This document shows, in pieces, positions 17,738 to 29,120 of a stretch of DNA of 64,000 bases. A program made the position numbers and the translations under genes. Source of the DNA: Actinomyces sp. oral taxon 414 (GTDB lineage: Bacteria > Actinomycetota > Actinomycetes > Actinomycetales > Actinomycetaceae); contig NZ_CP012590.1 in assembly GCF_001278845.1 (NCBI RefSeq), positions 1,240,001-1,304,000 on the forward strand, given 5' to 3'. The notes beneath the pieces were generated by a model. It had not been told where the DNA came from. It did not search any database and worked only from the letters and a program-made list of their open reading frames with translations. Each line of letters begins with the position of its first letter. Within the stretch, counting starts at the first letter, position 1.

Positions 17738-18102
17738 CCGGCCCTCGCGCACTCGGCGTAGAAGTCCCGCGTCCCGAGGGAGAAGGGCACATTGCCGTAG
17801 ACGAGCAGGCCGATGGGGATCTCGGCGTGGCGGGCGCGCACCCGCCCCACCACCGCCAGGGCGTCGGCGAAGCCCGCCTCCGCCTCCAGGGCCCGGATGT
17901 GGGCCCGCTGGATCGTGGGGCCGTCGGCCACCGGGTCGGAGAAGGGCGCGCCCAGCTCCAGGGCGTCGGCGCCGCCGTCAATGAGCGCCTCGACGACCTC
18001 CTCGCTCAGCTCCGGCGTGGGGTCGCCGAGCATGACGAAGGGGACGAAGGCGCCCTCGCCGGCCTCCCGCAGCCGGGAGAACATTCGGGAATAGCGGCTC
18101 AT
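17239..18102 (-). CDS. trpA: Tryptophan synthase alpha chain
   Basis: 287 residues. It cleaves indole-3-glycerol phosphate and passes indole to the beta subunit. FVMLGDPTPE near 22 and LELGAPFSDPVADGPTIQRA near 48-67 carry the conserved active-site segment (catalytic Asp in FSDP). The phosphate-binding loops GFGISRPDQV and DGAISGSATVK are intact. The ATG follows the trpC-trpB stop by 1 nt, so this is the last gene of the trp operon. A second, truncated copy of its 3' half lies beyond the IS at 14834. Confidence 0.96.
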   Translation of the reverse strand: MSRYSRMFSRLREAGEGAFVPFVMLGDPTPELSEEVVEALIDGGADALELGAPFSDPVADGPTIQRAHIRALEAEAGFADALAVVGRVRARHAEIPIGLLVYGNVPFSLGTRDFYAECARAGVDSVLLPDVPVREGDAFSAAAAAAGVDAVYIAPPSADARTLDAVAASSRGYVYAVSRAGVTGTERAASTVGLAASVARLRADASAPVMLGFGISRPDQVAEAIAAGADGAISGSATVKIVEAHAPALAAAAGPDGDPAALAAAVAAMRAELGEFVAAMKAASRRR

Positions 18103-18103
18103 C

Positions 18104-20320
18104 TCAGGCCTCCCTCTCCGCCGCCGACGGGTACCGGGTGCGTCCGCCCATCTCCTCGACCACGGCCGCGGCGCGCGCCACGGCGCCGTCGGAGGAGAAG
18201 GACCCTCCCAGCCGCGCGCGCACCTGGTCCAGGTCCTTGTCCCCGCGCCCCGACAGGCACACCAGCAGGTGGGGGGCCGGGGCGCCCGGCGGCGCCCCCC
18301 TGGCGATCTTGAGGGCCTGGGCCAGGGCGTGGGCGGACTCCAGGGCGGGGATGATGCCCTCGTGGCGCGACAGGGCGATGAAGGCCTCCACGGCCTCGTC
18401 GTCGGTAATGCCCACGTAGCGGGCTCGCCCCGTGTCGGCCAGCCAGGCGTGCTCGGGGCCCACGCCGGGGTAGTCCAGGCCCGCCGAGACGGAGAAGGAC
18501 TCCTCGACCTGCCCCTCGGGCGTGCGCATGAGGTAGGAGTGGGCCCCGTGCAGGATCCCGGTCCGCCCGGCGTTGATGGGGGCGCCGTGGCGGCCCGTCT
18601 CCAGGCCCCGCCCGGCCGGTTCCACGCCGATCAGGCCGACGCCGGCGTCGTCGATGAACTCGCTGAACATGCCGATGGCGTTGGAGCCCCCGCCCACGCA
18701 GGCGATCACCTCGTCCGGCAGACGCCCGGTCAGGGCCAGCACCTGGGCGCGGGCCTCGCGGGAGATGCAGCGGTGGTACTCGTGGACGATGGTGGGGAAG
18801 GGGTGGGCGCCGGCCGCCGTGCCCAGCAGGTAGTGGGTGGTGGCGAAGGACGCCGTCCAGTCGCGCAGCGCCTCGTTGACGGCGTCCTTGAGGGTGCCCG
18901 CCCCGCTGGCCACGGGCACCACGCGCGCCCCCATGAGCTCCATGCGCTCCACATTGGCCGCCTGGCGCACCACGTCGGTGGCGCCCATGTAGATGGTGCA
19001 CTCCAGGCCCAGCAGGGCGCAGACCATGGCGGTGGCGGTGCCGTGCTGGCCCGCCCCGGTCTCGGCGATGATGCGGGACTTGCCCATGCGCCGGGCCAGC
19101 AGTGCCTGGCCCAGGACCTGGTTGCCCTTGTGGGCCCCGCCGTGGACCAGGTCCTCGCGCTTGAGGAAGATGCGGGCCCGGCCCTCCAGCGGCAGGGTCC
19201 GCAGCTCGGTGACCGGGGTGGGCCGGCCCAGGAAGCGGCGCATGAGGTCGTCGAGCTCGGCGGCGAAGGACGGGTCGGACTGGGCTTCGATGAAGGCGTC
19301 CTCCAGCTGGTCGAGGGCCGGGATGAGCAGCTCGGGCACGTACTGCCCGCCGTAGGGGCCGAAGTAGGCGGGCAGCCGGGGGTGGCGCCCGCCGCGGGCG
19401 CGGGCCGGGCGGGCGGTCGACTCGTCGGCGTCCCCGGCCGGTCCGCCGGCATCGGCGGGCGCGGGCACGGCGGTCGCCAGTGCCTCGGCGGCGGCGCCCG
19501 GATCGGGGGCGCCCGACAGGGTCGAGCCGATGAGCAGGGCGTCCACCAGCCCGGCCAGGCGGCGCACGTCGTCGGGGCCCTCCACGCCCGACTCCCCGAC
19601 GAGCACGACGCCCGACGGCGCCAGCGGCGCCAGCTCTTCCGTGCGGGCGATATCGGTGGCCAGGGTCCGCAGGTCCCGGTTGTTGATGCCGATGACGCGC
19701 GCGCCCAGATGCGCCGCCCGGTGCATCTCCTCGGGCGTGGAGACCTCCGTGAGGACGTCCATGCCCAGGTCCGCGGCCAGGTCGGCGAGCTCGCGGTAGA
19801 CGTCGTCGGGCACCACCGAGAGCATGAGCAGGATCGCGTCCGCCCCCAGCGAGCGGGCGGCCAGCACCTGGACGGGGTCGACGACGAAGTCCTTGCACAG
19901 CACCGGCGCGTCCACCGCCGCGCGCACGGCCGCCAGGTCCTCGAAGGAGCCGTTGAAGCGGTCGGGCTCGGTGAGCACGGAGACGGCCGCCGCCCAGGGG
20001 GCGTAGGCGCGGGCGAGCCCGGCCGGGTCGTAGTCGCCGCGGATGGTGCCGCGCGAGGGGGAGGCCGCCTTGCACTCCATAATGAGGGCCGGGCGCGGCG
20101 AGGCGCCCCCGCCGGAGCGGGTGCGCAGGGCGTCGGCGAAGGAGCGCTGCGAGCGGGGCAGCCCCGCCGCCCGCAGGTGGCCGAAGCGCTCGCGCAGCTC
20201 ACCGATGCGCTCCCGGCGCGCCGCGACAATGGAGTCCAGGACGGTGCCGGTGGCCATGAGGCGCTCGTCGACCGGCCGGCGCCCGGGGCGGCCGGCCGTG
20301 TCCGCGATGGTCGGGCTCAT
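18104..20320 (-). CDS. trpCB: Fused indole-3-glycerol phosphate synthase / tryptophan synthase beta chain
   Basis: 738 residues from ATG at 20320, whose ATG overlaps the trpD stop (ATGA). Residues about 25-280 are Trp[23 protein letters not shown] and VIGINNRDL hold its substrate and catalytic residues. An Ala/Gly/Pro/Arg linker (about 285-320) leads to TrpB (about 325-735). There, [20 protein letters not shown] contains the PLP lysine (usual T after K is G here), ETGAGQHG the catalytic Glu, and [10 protein letters not shown] the cofactor phosphate loop. The fusion joins steps four and five of the pathway in one chain. Such bifunctional proteins are known in Actinomycetaceae and bifidobacteria. 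Confidence 0.95.
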   Translation of the reverse strand: MSPTIADTAGRPGRRPVDERLMATGTVLDSIVAARRERIGELRERFGHLRAAGLPRSQRSFADALRTRSGGGASPRPALIMECKAASPSRGTIRGDYDPAGLARAYAPWAAAVSVLTEPDRFNGSFEDLAAVRAAVDAPVLCKDFVVDPVQVLAARSLGADAILLMLSVVPDDVYRELADLAADLGMDVLTEVSTPEEMHRAAHLGARVIGINNRDLRTLATDIARTEELAPLAPSGVVLVGESGVEGPDDVRRLAGLVDALLIGSTLSGAPDPGAAAEALATAVPAPADAGGPAGDADESTARPARARGGRHPRLPAYFGPYGGQYVPELLIPALDQLEDAFIEAQSDPSFAAELDDLMRRFLGRPTPVTELRTLPLEGRARIFLKREDLVHGGAHKGNQVLGQALLARRMGKSRIIAETGAGQHGTATAMVCALLGLECTIYMGATDVVRQAANVERMELMGARVVPVASGAGTLKDAVNEALRDWTASFATTHYLLGTAAGAHPFPTIVHEYHRCISREARAQVLALTGRLPDEVIACVGGGSNAIGMFSEFIDDAGVGLIGVEPAGRGLETGRHGAPINAGRTGILHGAHSYLMRTPEGQVEESFSVSAGLDYPGVGPEHAWLADTGRARYVGITDDEAVEAFIALSRHEGIIPALESAHALAQALKIARGAPPGAPAPHLLVCLSGRGDKDLDQVRARLGGSFSSDGAVARAAAVVEEMGGRTRYPSAAEREA

Positions 20321-21435
20321 CGGGCCTGCTCCCCAGCAACGGCGACGTCCGCGACGACGTCGGTCATGGTCATGGCCTCCAGGTGCTCGGCCACCGCCCC
20401 GCTCGCCAACTGGTCCAGGGCCATGCGGGTGCCGTCGGCCAGGTTGTCGGCCGGCCCCGCCAGGTAGAGCAGGGCCCCGGCGTTGACGGCGATAGCGTCG
20501 CGGTGGGCGGGCCGGCCGCGCCCGGCGAAGACCTCCCGCAGCAGCCGGGCGTTCTCCTCCGCCTCCCCGCCGAGCACGTCGGACAGCTCCCAGCGGCGCA
20601 CGCCCAGCTCCTCGGGGCTGACCTCGTAGGCCTTGACGCCGCGGGGGGTCGCCTCGCGCACGAGGGTGGTGCCGTGCACGGCGATCTCGTCGGTGCCGGC
20701 GCCGTGGACGATGAGGGCCCGCTTGCGCCCCAGCCTGACCATGGCCTGGGCGATCATGTCGAGGATGGCGGGGTCGGCCACGCCCATGAGCTGGTAGGTC
20801 AGGTGCGCCGGGTTGAGCAGGGGGCCCAGCACGTTGAAGATCGTGGGGGTGGCCAGGGCCCTGCGGATCGGGGCCACGTGCTTCATGGCCGGGTGGTAGG
20901 CCTGGGCGAACAGGAAGACGAAGTGGTCGCGGGCCAGGACCCCCACCGCCTCCCGCGGGCTCAGGTCCAGGGGCAGGCCCAGGGCGGCGACGACGTCGGC
21001 GGCGCCGGCCCGCGACGACACCGCCCGGTTGCCGTGCTTGGCCACGCACACGCCCATGGAGGCCGCCACGATCCCGGCGCCGGTGGAGATGTTAATGGTG
21101 CCCGCGCCGTCGCCGCCGGTGCCCACGACGTCGACGAGCGGGAAGGGCACCTCGGGGAAGGCGCGGGCGGCCCCGCGGAAGGCGCCGGCGGCCCCGGCGA
21201 CCTCGTCGGCGGTTTCCCCGCGCGAGTGCAGGGCCGCCAGCAGGGCGGCGGTCTCGGTCTCGGTCAGGTCGCCGGCGCCGAGAGCGGCGAAGACGACGCC
21301 GGTCTCGTCCTGGGTCAGGCGCCTGCCCTGGATGACGTCGCGCAGAAGACGGCGGGCGTCCTCGACGTCGGCGGGGGCGGGCGCGCCGGCGACCGGCGTA
21401 CTCATGGCGTTGTTCTCCGCGGGTGCTGCGGTCAT
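20317..21435 (-). CDS. trpD: Anthranilate phosphoribosyltransferase
   Basis: 372 residues from ATG at 21435, chosen because AGGAGAG lies at the right distance and the upstream extension is nonsense that overlaps trpG. It transfers phosphoribose from PRPP to anthranilate. [19 protein letters not shown] (near 105) is the PRPP-binding signature, followed by [21 protein letters not shown] with the anthranilate-site Arg and Ser. Length is slightly above the usual 340. A 125-nt gap separates it from trpG, the only sizeable gap in the operon. Confidence 0.95.
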   Translation of the reverse strand: MTAAPAENNAMSTPVAGAPAPADVEDARRLLRDVIQGRRLTQDETGVVFAALGAGDLTETETAALLAALHSRGETADEVAGAAGAFRGAARAFPEVPFPLVDVVGTGGDGAGTINISTGAGIVAASMGVCVAKHGNRAVSSRAGAADVVAALGLPLDLSPREAVGVLARDHFVFLFAQAYHPAMKHVAPIRRALATPTIFNVLGPLLNPAHLTYQLMGVADPAILDMIAQAMVRLGRKRALIVHGAGTDEIAVHGTTLVREATPRGVKAYEVSPEELGVRRWELSDVLGGEAEENARLLREVFAGRGRPAHRDAIAVNAGALLYLAGPADNLADGTRMALDQLASGAVAEHLEAMTMTDVVADVAVAGEQAR

Positions 21436-21560
21436 GTAATCTCTCCTGACGGTTGGTCGGTCGGTGACTGACTGGTGGTGGACGATGGGAGGCCGGGGTC
21501 GGGGATCGAGGCGCGCCCGGGGCCCGGGCCGGGCGCCGGCCGGGCGCGGCCGGGCGGGGC

Positions 21561-22199
21561 TCAGGGGCGGCCGGCCAGGTCCTCGGTCAGGGCCCGCAGA
21601 ATGCCCGGGCCGTGCGGGGTGAGGACGGACTCGGGATGGAACTGCAGGCCCACGACCGGCGCCGAGCGGTGGCGGGCCGCCATGACGACGCCGCCCCCGG
21701 CCGGGTCGGCGCCGCCCGTCACCGCCAGGGCGACCAGGTCGTCCGGCAGCGCGCGGGTCCCCAGCGAGTGGTAGCGGGCCACGTCGAGGGGCCCGCCGCC
21801 CAGCGGGGCGAGGGCCGGATCGGCCCGGCCGGCGTCGGTCACCTCCACGCGCACGCGGCGCCCGTGGACGGCCCCGACCCTCCCCACGCCCCCGCCGCAG
21901 GCCTCGACGATGGCCTGGAACCCCAGGCAGACGCCCACGGTGGGGACGCGGCGCGCCAGGGCGGCGTCGAGCAGCCCCATGAGGCAGCCGGCGTCGCGCG
22001 GGTGCCCGGGCCCGGGCGACAGGCACAGCACGGGGCGCTCCCCGCGAGCGGCCTCGGCCGTCGAGGGCTCCAGGGCCCCCAGGACGGCGGCCGCCGGGAC
22101 GGTGTTGCGCCAGACCTCGATGTCCGCGCCCAGGGAGGCGAACTGGTCGACCAGGTTGTAGACGAAGGAGTCGCGATTGTCGAGCAGGACGACGCGCAT
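21561..22199 (-). CDS. trpG: Anthranilate synthase component II (glutamine amidotransferase)
   Basis: 212 residues. It releases ammonia from glutamine for TrpE. The nucleophile is Cys91 in TVGVCLGFQAI; the usual motif is GxCLGHQ, so the His before Gln is Phe here. The oxyanion motif LSPGPGHP (near 60) and the His/Glu pair in GLQFHPESVLTPHG are intact. The ATG follows the trpE stop by 1 nt. Confidence 0.93.
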   Translation of the reverse strand: MRVVLLDNRDSFVYNLVDQFASLGADIEVWRNTVPAAAVLGALEPSTAEAARGERPVLCLSPGPGHPRDAGCLMGLLDAALARRVPTVGVCLGFQAIVEACGGGVGRVGAVHGRRVRVEVTDAGRADPALAPLGGGPLDVARYHSLGTRALPDDLVALAVTGGADPAGGGVVMAARHRSAPVVGLQFHPESVLTPHGPGILRALTEDLAGRP

Positions 22200-22200
22200 C

Positions 22201-23943
22201 TCAGGCCCCCCTCCCGGCACCGGCCCCAACAGCGGCGTCAGCGGTGCCGCCGGTGCCGCCGTCGTCGCCACCGGCCGGCTCGCGGTTGACGACCAGGCGC
22301 GCGTCCTGGGCGGCGGCCACGGCGGCCAGGACCGCACCGGCCTTGTGAACGGTCTCCGCGGCCTCCGCGGCCGGCACGGAGTCGGCGACCACGCCCGCGC
22401 CCGCCTGGACCAGGGCCCGCCCGTCGCGCACGAACGCGGAGCGGATGACGATGCAGGTGTCCAGCTCGCCGTCGCCGCGCACATAGCCCACCGACCCGCC
22501 GTAGGAGCCCCGGCGCACCCCCTCGGCGGCGCGGATGAGCTCGGCGGCCCGCAGCTTGGGCGCGCCGGTAAGCGTGCCCATGGTCATGGAGGCGCGGAAC
22601 GCGTCCAGGGCGTCCAGGCCGGGGGCCAGGGTCCCGACGACCTCGGAGACCAGGTGCATCACCCGGCTGTAGCGGTCCACGCGCAGCAGGTCGCGCACGC
22701 GCCGGGTGCCCGGCGCGCACACCCGGGCGACGTCGTTGCGGGCCAGGTCCACCAGCATGACGTGCTCGGCCACCTCCTTGGCGTCGGTGCGCAGCTCCAG
22801 CTCCAACCGCGTGTCCCGCTCGTGGTCCACGTCCCCGTCCCGCGTCAGGCCCCGGGGGCGGGTGCCGGCGATGGGGCGGATGGCCACCTCGCCGGTGGCC
22901 GCCGAATGCAGCAGCGCCGACTCGGGGGAGGCGCCCAGCAGCTCGAAGTCCGGCGCGCCCAGGTAGAACATGTAGGGGCTCGGGTTGGCCGCGCGCAGTT
23001 CGTGGTAGGCGGCCAGGGCGTCCGGACAGGGCATGGTGAAGCCCCGCGAGGGCACCACCTGGTACACCTCGCCGGCGGCGATGGCCTCCTTCATGGTCTC
23101 GACGACGGCCGCGTAGTCGTCGTCGGACAGCGTGGGGACGGCGTGGACGACGCCGCCGGGCCCGCTCGCGCCGCCGGAGGCGGACCCGCCGCCGGGCGCA
23201 CCGGTGACGTCGGCGTCGGACCCGCCGGCGTCGTCGAAGGCGTCAATGGCGGCGGCCAACTCGTCGAGGCGCCCGGCCAGGTCCGGCTCGTCGAGGCTGG
23301 CGCCCACGAGGGTGGCCTGGGCGGTGGGGTGGTCGATGACCAGGATGATGCGCGCGTCGTAGAAAAGGTAGTCGGGGCAGGTGTTGTCGCCCATGGCGAC
23401 CTCGGGCAGGGTCTCGAAGGTGGCCAGGTAGTCGAAGGCGACGACGCCGGCCTCCAGGGGCAGGTGCGGGTGGTCGACCTCGGCGCCGGCCAGGACGCGC
23501 AGGGGCGCGATGGTGGAGGGGGCGGTGAGCCGCTCGCGCTCCTCCAGGGCGCCGTCGTCGGGGGCGGGCGGGATGGTGAGGGTCAGCGCGTCCGGGGGCG
23601 CGCCCCCCGGGCCGGGCCCGGCGACGACGTAGTCGGCCAGGGCCTCGCGCAGGCGGGCCAGGGCGGCCCGGCCGTCGGCGGGGGCCTGGGGGAGGGCCTC
23701 GACGGTGACGGTCGGGCCCTGGCAGGTCAGTCGCGCGCAGGCCTCGAGGACGGCGATGGTGGTGCGCGAGACCTTGGTGGCGATGTCGACGCTCTCCAGC
23801 AGGACGGCGTCCAGTGGCCGGGCGCGGGAGCCGTCGTCGGTGGTGGCGATGAGGCCGGCGGCGGCGAGGTGCTCCAGGAGGCGCCCGCCGTCGTGGGCGT
23901 AGCGGACCGTCCGCGTCAGGACGGTGGGCGGCCGAAGCGTCAT
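22201..23943 (-). CDS. trpE: Anthranilate synthase component I
   Basis: 580 residues from ATG at 23943, with AGGAAGG as ribosome site. It forms anthranilate from chorismate, the first committed step. LLES at residues 48-51 is the tryptophan feedback-inhibition motif. VVPSRGF, ELLGASPESALL, RPIAGTRPRGLTRDGD and SMTMGTLTGAPKLRAAELI are chorismate-binding blocks. A Gly/Ala/Ser-rich insert sits at about 245-275. The gene is preceded by a Trp-codon leader peptide and an attenuator-like fold, so it is probably controlled both by feedback and by attenuation. Confidence 0.95.
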   Translation of the reverse strand: MTLRPPTVLTRTVRYAHDGGRLLEHLAAAGLIATTDDGSRARPLDAVLLESVDIATKVSRTTIAVLEACARLTCQGPTVTVEALPQAPADGRAALARLREALADYVVAGPGPGGAPPDALTLTIPPAPDDGALEERERLTAPSTIAPLRVLAGAEVDHPHLPLEAGVVAFDYLATFETLPEVAMGDNTCPDYLFYDARIILVIDHPTAQATLVGASLDEPDLAGRLDELAAAIDAFDDAGGSDADVTGAPGGGSASGGASGPGGVVHAVPTLSDDDYAAVVETMKEAIAAGEVYQVVPSRGFTMPCPDALAAYHELRAANPSPYMFYLGAPDFELLGASPESALLHSAATGEVAIRPIAGTRPRGLTRDGDVDHERDTRLELELRTDAKEVAEHVMLVDLARNDVARVCAPGTRRVRDLLRVDRYSRVMHLVSEVVGTLAPGLDALDAFRASMTMGTLTGAPKLRAAELIRAAEGVRRGSYGGSVGYVRGDGELDTCIVIRSAFVRDGRALVQAGAGVVADSVPAAEAAETVHKAGAVLAAVAAAQDARLVVNREPAGGDDGGTGGTADAAVGAGAGRGA

Positions 23944-23962
23944 GTGGTGCCTTCCTGTTGGT

Positions 23963-24053
23963 GCCACCAGGACCCGCCCCGAGCATGCGAAGAGCCCGCC
24001 TGGTGGCGAGCTCGTGGTTCCGGTGCCGGCTTACGCGGCGCGAGTGGCTCGCC
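23963..24053 (-). promoter_or_regulatory. trp attenuator: mutually exclusive stems downstream of trpL
   Basis: Four segments are visible in the trpE leader. Segment 1 at 24061-24067 can pair with 24044-24050 (GTGGCTC with GAGCCAC). Segment 2 at 24047-24053 can pair with 24005-24011 (GGCGAGC with GCTCGCC). Segment 3 at 23999-24007 can pair with 23963-23971 (GCCACCAGG with CCTGGTGGC). The 2:3 and 3:4 pairings share bases and exclude each other, as in classical attenuators. No U-run follows the last stem, which ends about 20 nt before the trpE start and just upstream of its ribosome site. Control may therefore act on translation or through a non-canonical terminator. Confidence 0.7.
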
Positions 24054-24096
24054 CATCGGGGAGCCACCACCACTGGCGGGTGCGGAACGCTGTCAT
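24031..24096 (-). CDS. trpL: trp leader peptide with three consecutive Trp codons
   Basis: 21-residue peptide beginning MTAFRTRQWWWLPDG and ending in TAA; the Trp codons are residues 9-11. Stalling there when charged tRNA-Trp is scarce would cover segment 1 of the attenuator and favour the 2:3 stem. The ATG lies 6 nt after a -10 box, so it is probably translated from a leaderless mRNA. It was too short to appear in a standard gene call. Confidence 0.85.
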   Translation of the reverse strand: MTAFRTRQWWWLPDGRATRAA

Positions 24097-24102
24097 GGTG
24101 CG

Positions 24103-24132
24103 AGCCTAGGGGCCGGGGGCGGGGATGATCAA
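24103..24132 (-). promoter_or_regulatory. trp operon promoter
   Basis: On the minus strand, TTGATC (24132-24127) as -35 and TAGGCT (24108-24103) as -10, separated by 18 nt. The -10 ends 6 nt before the trpL start. It is the best-matching full promoter in the window. Confidence 0.65.
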
Positions 24133-24332
24133 ATCGTCGGCCCGGGCGCGGGTGCCTTCATGACCCGGCTGGCCCGCTACGCCGGCGTTTTCCCGGCCCC
24201 GCCGACGCCCCCGGGCCGAGACGGCGGGGCTGCCGGAGGCTCCGACCGTACTCAGGGCGTCATCGACCGCGTCCAGATCACGGTCGGGGTGGCCGCTGGC
24301 CAGGATCCCCGCGGGAGCCGCCGCGCCGGGCC

Positions 24333-24444
24333 GTCTGCTACGCCTCTTCTCGTCTGCTACGCCCCTTCACCCTCCGCTGTACGAGAAAAAGGGGCGTAGC
24401 GGAGGGCGGAAGAGCGAAGTAAAGGGAAAGGGGCGTAGTAGACG
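24333..24444. repeat. Palindromic intergenic repeat, family A, copy 1
   Basis: About 112 bp that fold on themselves: the 5' half has CTGCTACGCC-type blocks and the 3' half their complements (GGGCGTAG). The centre reads CGCTGTACGAGAAAAAGGGG. It is closely related to 34593-34704. It lies between the trp promoter and hipBA. Confidence 0.75.
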
Positions 24445-24554
24445 CGATCCCGCCGGGCGAGTCCCCCGGCACGGCGGTGGTTCCCGAGGAACTCTTCCTC
24501 GACGGAATTGTCTTCGCCTACTGTGCGGGTGGAGTGCAGTCGCGGTGGGGCGCA

Positions 24555-24740
24555 TGGGGCTCCCGGGACGATCCGGGGCGGGGACTTGTCCAAATCTGTT
24601 GCAAAGGCGCTCCGGGCCGGGATCGGCCGCGAGAAGAAGCGCGGAATATCAACGATTCTCCTCCGGCGCTCTGACGCGATCGGGGCCTTTGCAACAGATT
24701 TGGACAACTCGCCGTCCAGATCTCCCGGGAGGGGCTCCTC
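24555..24740. repeat. Palindromic intergenic repeat, family C, copy 1
   Basis: The arms at 24592-24614 (TTGTCCAAATCTGTTGCAAA) and 24690-24711 are perfect reverse complements, enclosing about 75 bp. The reverse complement of 55990-56200 is homologous over the whole element and its flanks. The arm sequences differ by paired changes (GTTGC/GCAAC here, GCCAC/GTGGC there). Confidence 0.78.
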
Positions 24741-24853
24741 GCGCAGCTGCGCGAGGCCGTCGAGGACCGGTCTTCCGGGCGCCGGGCGGCGCCGACGCGC
24801 TGCCGTCGGTGCGCAACGCGCTGCATGAGCCGCGCGACCGCGACGTCGCGCAT

Positions 24854-24899
24854 GTGTCATGAAATTATGACACGACGCAAATGTCATGATATTGTGACG
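24854..24899. promoter_or_regulatory. hipBA operator region: two related inverted repeats
   Basis: GTGTCAT-GAAATT-ATGACAC (24854-24873) is a perfect 7-bp inverted repeat. A weaker second site, TGTCAT-GATATT-GTGACG, follows 27 bp later and ends just before the hipB start. Paired operators of this kind fit autorepression by the XRE-family HipB. Confidence 0.6.
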
Positions 24900-24901
24900 A
24901 G

Positions 24902-25201
24902 ATGGTTTCGTCTGGCATCCCCACTCTCGGCGATCTGGGCGCGACGCTCCGCCGTCATCGCCTGGCCGCCGGCCTGACGCAGGCCCAGCTGGCCGGGCGG
25001 GCGGGCGTCTCGCGCCAGTGGGTGAGCGAGGTCGAGGGCGGCAAACGGGCGGGTGTGGAGTTCGGCGCCGTGCTGGACGTCGCCGGCGCGCTCGGCCTGG
25101 AACTCGTCCTGCGCGACCGCCCCGCCCCGCACTCGCCGACGGCGGCGGACGGGAGCCAGGACGCCCTGGACGCCCACCTGCGCGCACTGGGGCTGCTATG
25201 A
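24902..25201 (+). CDS. hipB: HipB-like XRE-family antitoxin / repressor
   Basis: 99 residues. A helix-turn-helix of the XRE type spans about 10-62 (LGATLRRHRLAAGLTQAQLA, then SRQWVSEVEGGKRAGVEFGA). The tail is short and disordered-looking. Its stop overlaps the hipA start (ATGA), so repressor and kinase are coupled, the usual hipBA order. It probably neutralises HipA and represses the operon through the inverted repeats at 24854-24899. Confidence 0.85.
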   Translation: MVSSGIPTLGDLGATLRRHRLAAGLTQAQLAGRAGVSRQWVSEVEGGKRAGVEFGAVLDVAGALGLELVLRDRPAPHSPTAADGSQDALDAHLRALGLL

Positions 25202-26502
25202 GGTCCCTGTTCGTCATTCTCGATCGCAGCGTCGTCGGCGAACTGATCCAGACCGACGGCGGCGAGCACCGCTTCTCCTACGTCGGGGCCCGGACGGCGT
25301 CCATCTCGCTGTCCATGCCGGTCGACGGCGGTCAGTTCCGCCATCGCGTCGTCGACCCCTTCCTCGAGGGGCTGCTGCCCGACCAGGCCTCGGTTCGCGA
25401 GGCCCTCGCCGCGCGCTACGGAGTCTCGCCGCGCAACCCCTTCGCCCTGCTGGAGCACATCGGCCTGGACTGCGCCGGGGCCGTGCGCTTCGCCGACGCC
25501 GAGCACCTGACGCGGGCCCTGGATGACGACGGCGAACTCGTGGCCCTGAGCGAGGAGGAGATCGGCGCCCGCCTGGCCGCCCTGGAGGAGGGGCGGGAAC
25601 CCTCCTGGATCGCGCCGGGGGAGGGCTGGTCGCTGGCCGGTGCCCAGACCAAGATCGCTCTGCGCCGCGAGGGGGGCCAGTGGTATGAGGCCAGAGGCTG
25701 CGAACCGACCACCCACATCCTCAAGCCCGGCATCACGAGGATGAAGGAGCAGGCCCTCGACGAGCACCTGTGCCTGACGACCCTGCGCGAGATCGGCATC
25801 CCGGCGGCCCGGACGCGCTACGCCCGACTCGGCGGGCGCGAGGCCCTCATCGTCGAGCGCTACGACCGGCTCCGCGAGGGCGGGCGGGTCCGCCGCATCC
25901 ACCAGGAGGACCTGTGCCAGGCCACGAGCACCTACCCGCGGCGCAAGTATGAGGCCGACGGCGGCCCCGGCGCGCTTCAGATCATCGACCTGCTCGCCCG
26001 GTGGGGCGATCGCGACGGCACCTCCATCCGCCGCTTCGTCGACGCCCTCATCGTCAACGTCCTGCTGGGAGCCCCCGACGCGCACGCCAAGAACTACTCG
26101 ATCCTCCATGCGGGCGACCGCCGCCTGCTCGCCCCCCTGTACGACCTCGCCTCGGGCCTGCCCTACGCCCGCGGCGCGGACTCCCTCGGCCACCCGGGGG
26201 GCGAGGCGCCCTGGCGGACCAGCGCCATGGGCATTGGTGGCGAGCGCGAGCTCGAGCGCATCGGGGCCGCCCAGTGGGAGCGCCTGGCCGAGGACGCCCG
26301 GCTCGGTTCGCGGGCCCGCATGCAGGGGGCCGACGTCGTCGCCCGGGTCGCGCGGCTCGCCGACCTCCTGCCCGATGCCCTGGCCGTCGTCATCGCCCGC
26401 GAGCGTGCCGACAACCCCGCCCTGGAGGGCAAGGAGCTGCCCTCCCTGCTGCTCGACGCCGTCGCCCGGCGCTGCGCCGGGGCCTGCGCCCTCCTGCGGT
26501 GA
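25198..26502 (+). CDS. hipA: HipA-like serine/threonine kinase toxin
   Basis: 434 residues, the usual HipA length. HipA kinases phosphorylate aminoacyl-tRNA synthetases (GltX in E. coli) and can induce dormancy. The N-terminal domain (about 1-110) includes FLEGLLPDQASVREALAARY. The glycine-rich ATP loop with the regulatory Ser lies at WSLAGAQTKIALR (near 145). The catalytic loop NVLLGAPDAHAKNYS (near 292) holds the Asp-His-x-Lys-Asn core, and PLYDLASGLPYA provides the metal-binding Asp. All key motifs are intact, so activity is plausible. Codon bias is like the neighbours. Confidence 0.9.
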   Translation: MRSLFVILDRSVVGELIQTDGGEHRFSYVGARTASISLSMPVDGGQFRHRVVDPFLEGLLPDQASVREALAARYGVSPRNPFALLEHIGLDCAGAVRFADAEHLTRALDDDGELVALSEEEIGARLAALEEGREPSWIAPGEGWSLAGAQTKIALRREGGQWYEARGCEPTTHILKPGITRMKEQALDEHLCLTTLREIGIPAARTRYARLGGREALIVERYDRLREGGRVRRIHQEDLCQATSTYPRRKYEADGGPGALQIIDLLARWGDRDGTSIRRFVDALIVNVLLGAPDAHAKNYSILHAGDRRLLAPLYDLASGLPYARGADSLGHPGGEAPWRTSAMGIGGERELERIGAAQWERLAEDARLGSRARMQGADVVARVARLADLLPDALAVVIARERADNPALEGKELPSLLLDAVARRCAGACALLR

Positions 26503-26642
26503 CCGGACCGCGGCCCGCCGCGATGGCCGGATCGCGGTTTCGTCGGGGGTGGCGCCGAAACGTCGGGGCGTCCCCCGGCGCCGGGGCCGGTGGGGGCCGC
26601 TGGGGGTCGCGGCGGGGCGCCCGGCCGTGGGATGATCCCGGC

Positions 26643-28975
<2,333 letters not shown>

Positions 28976-29120
28976 AGCCGGCGGGCGGGCCGGGGCGCGG
29001 GGTACGGCCGTCGGCGGATCTCACGGGCGCGGCCGCGGGCGCCGACGCCTCTTCGTGGGACACTGGCCCGGATGTTCCGCGGCCGCCCGACGGCCGACCA
29101 CCAGATCACGGAAGGCACTC

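Noticed and set aside
23963..24007. Classical intrinsic terminator in the trp leader
   Set aside because: The stem is strong but no T-run follows it, so I describe it as an attenuator-like fold instead.
24357..25217. 286-codon minus-strand frame over the repeats and hipB
   Set aside because: It crosses two palindromic repeats and the antisense of hipB; no family resemblance.
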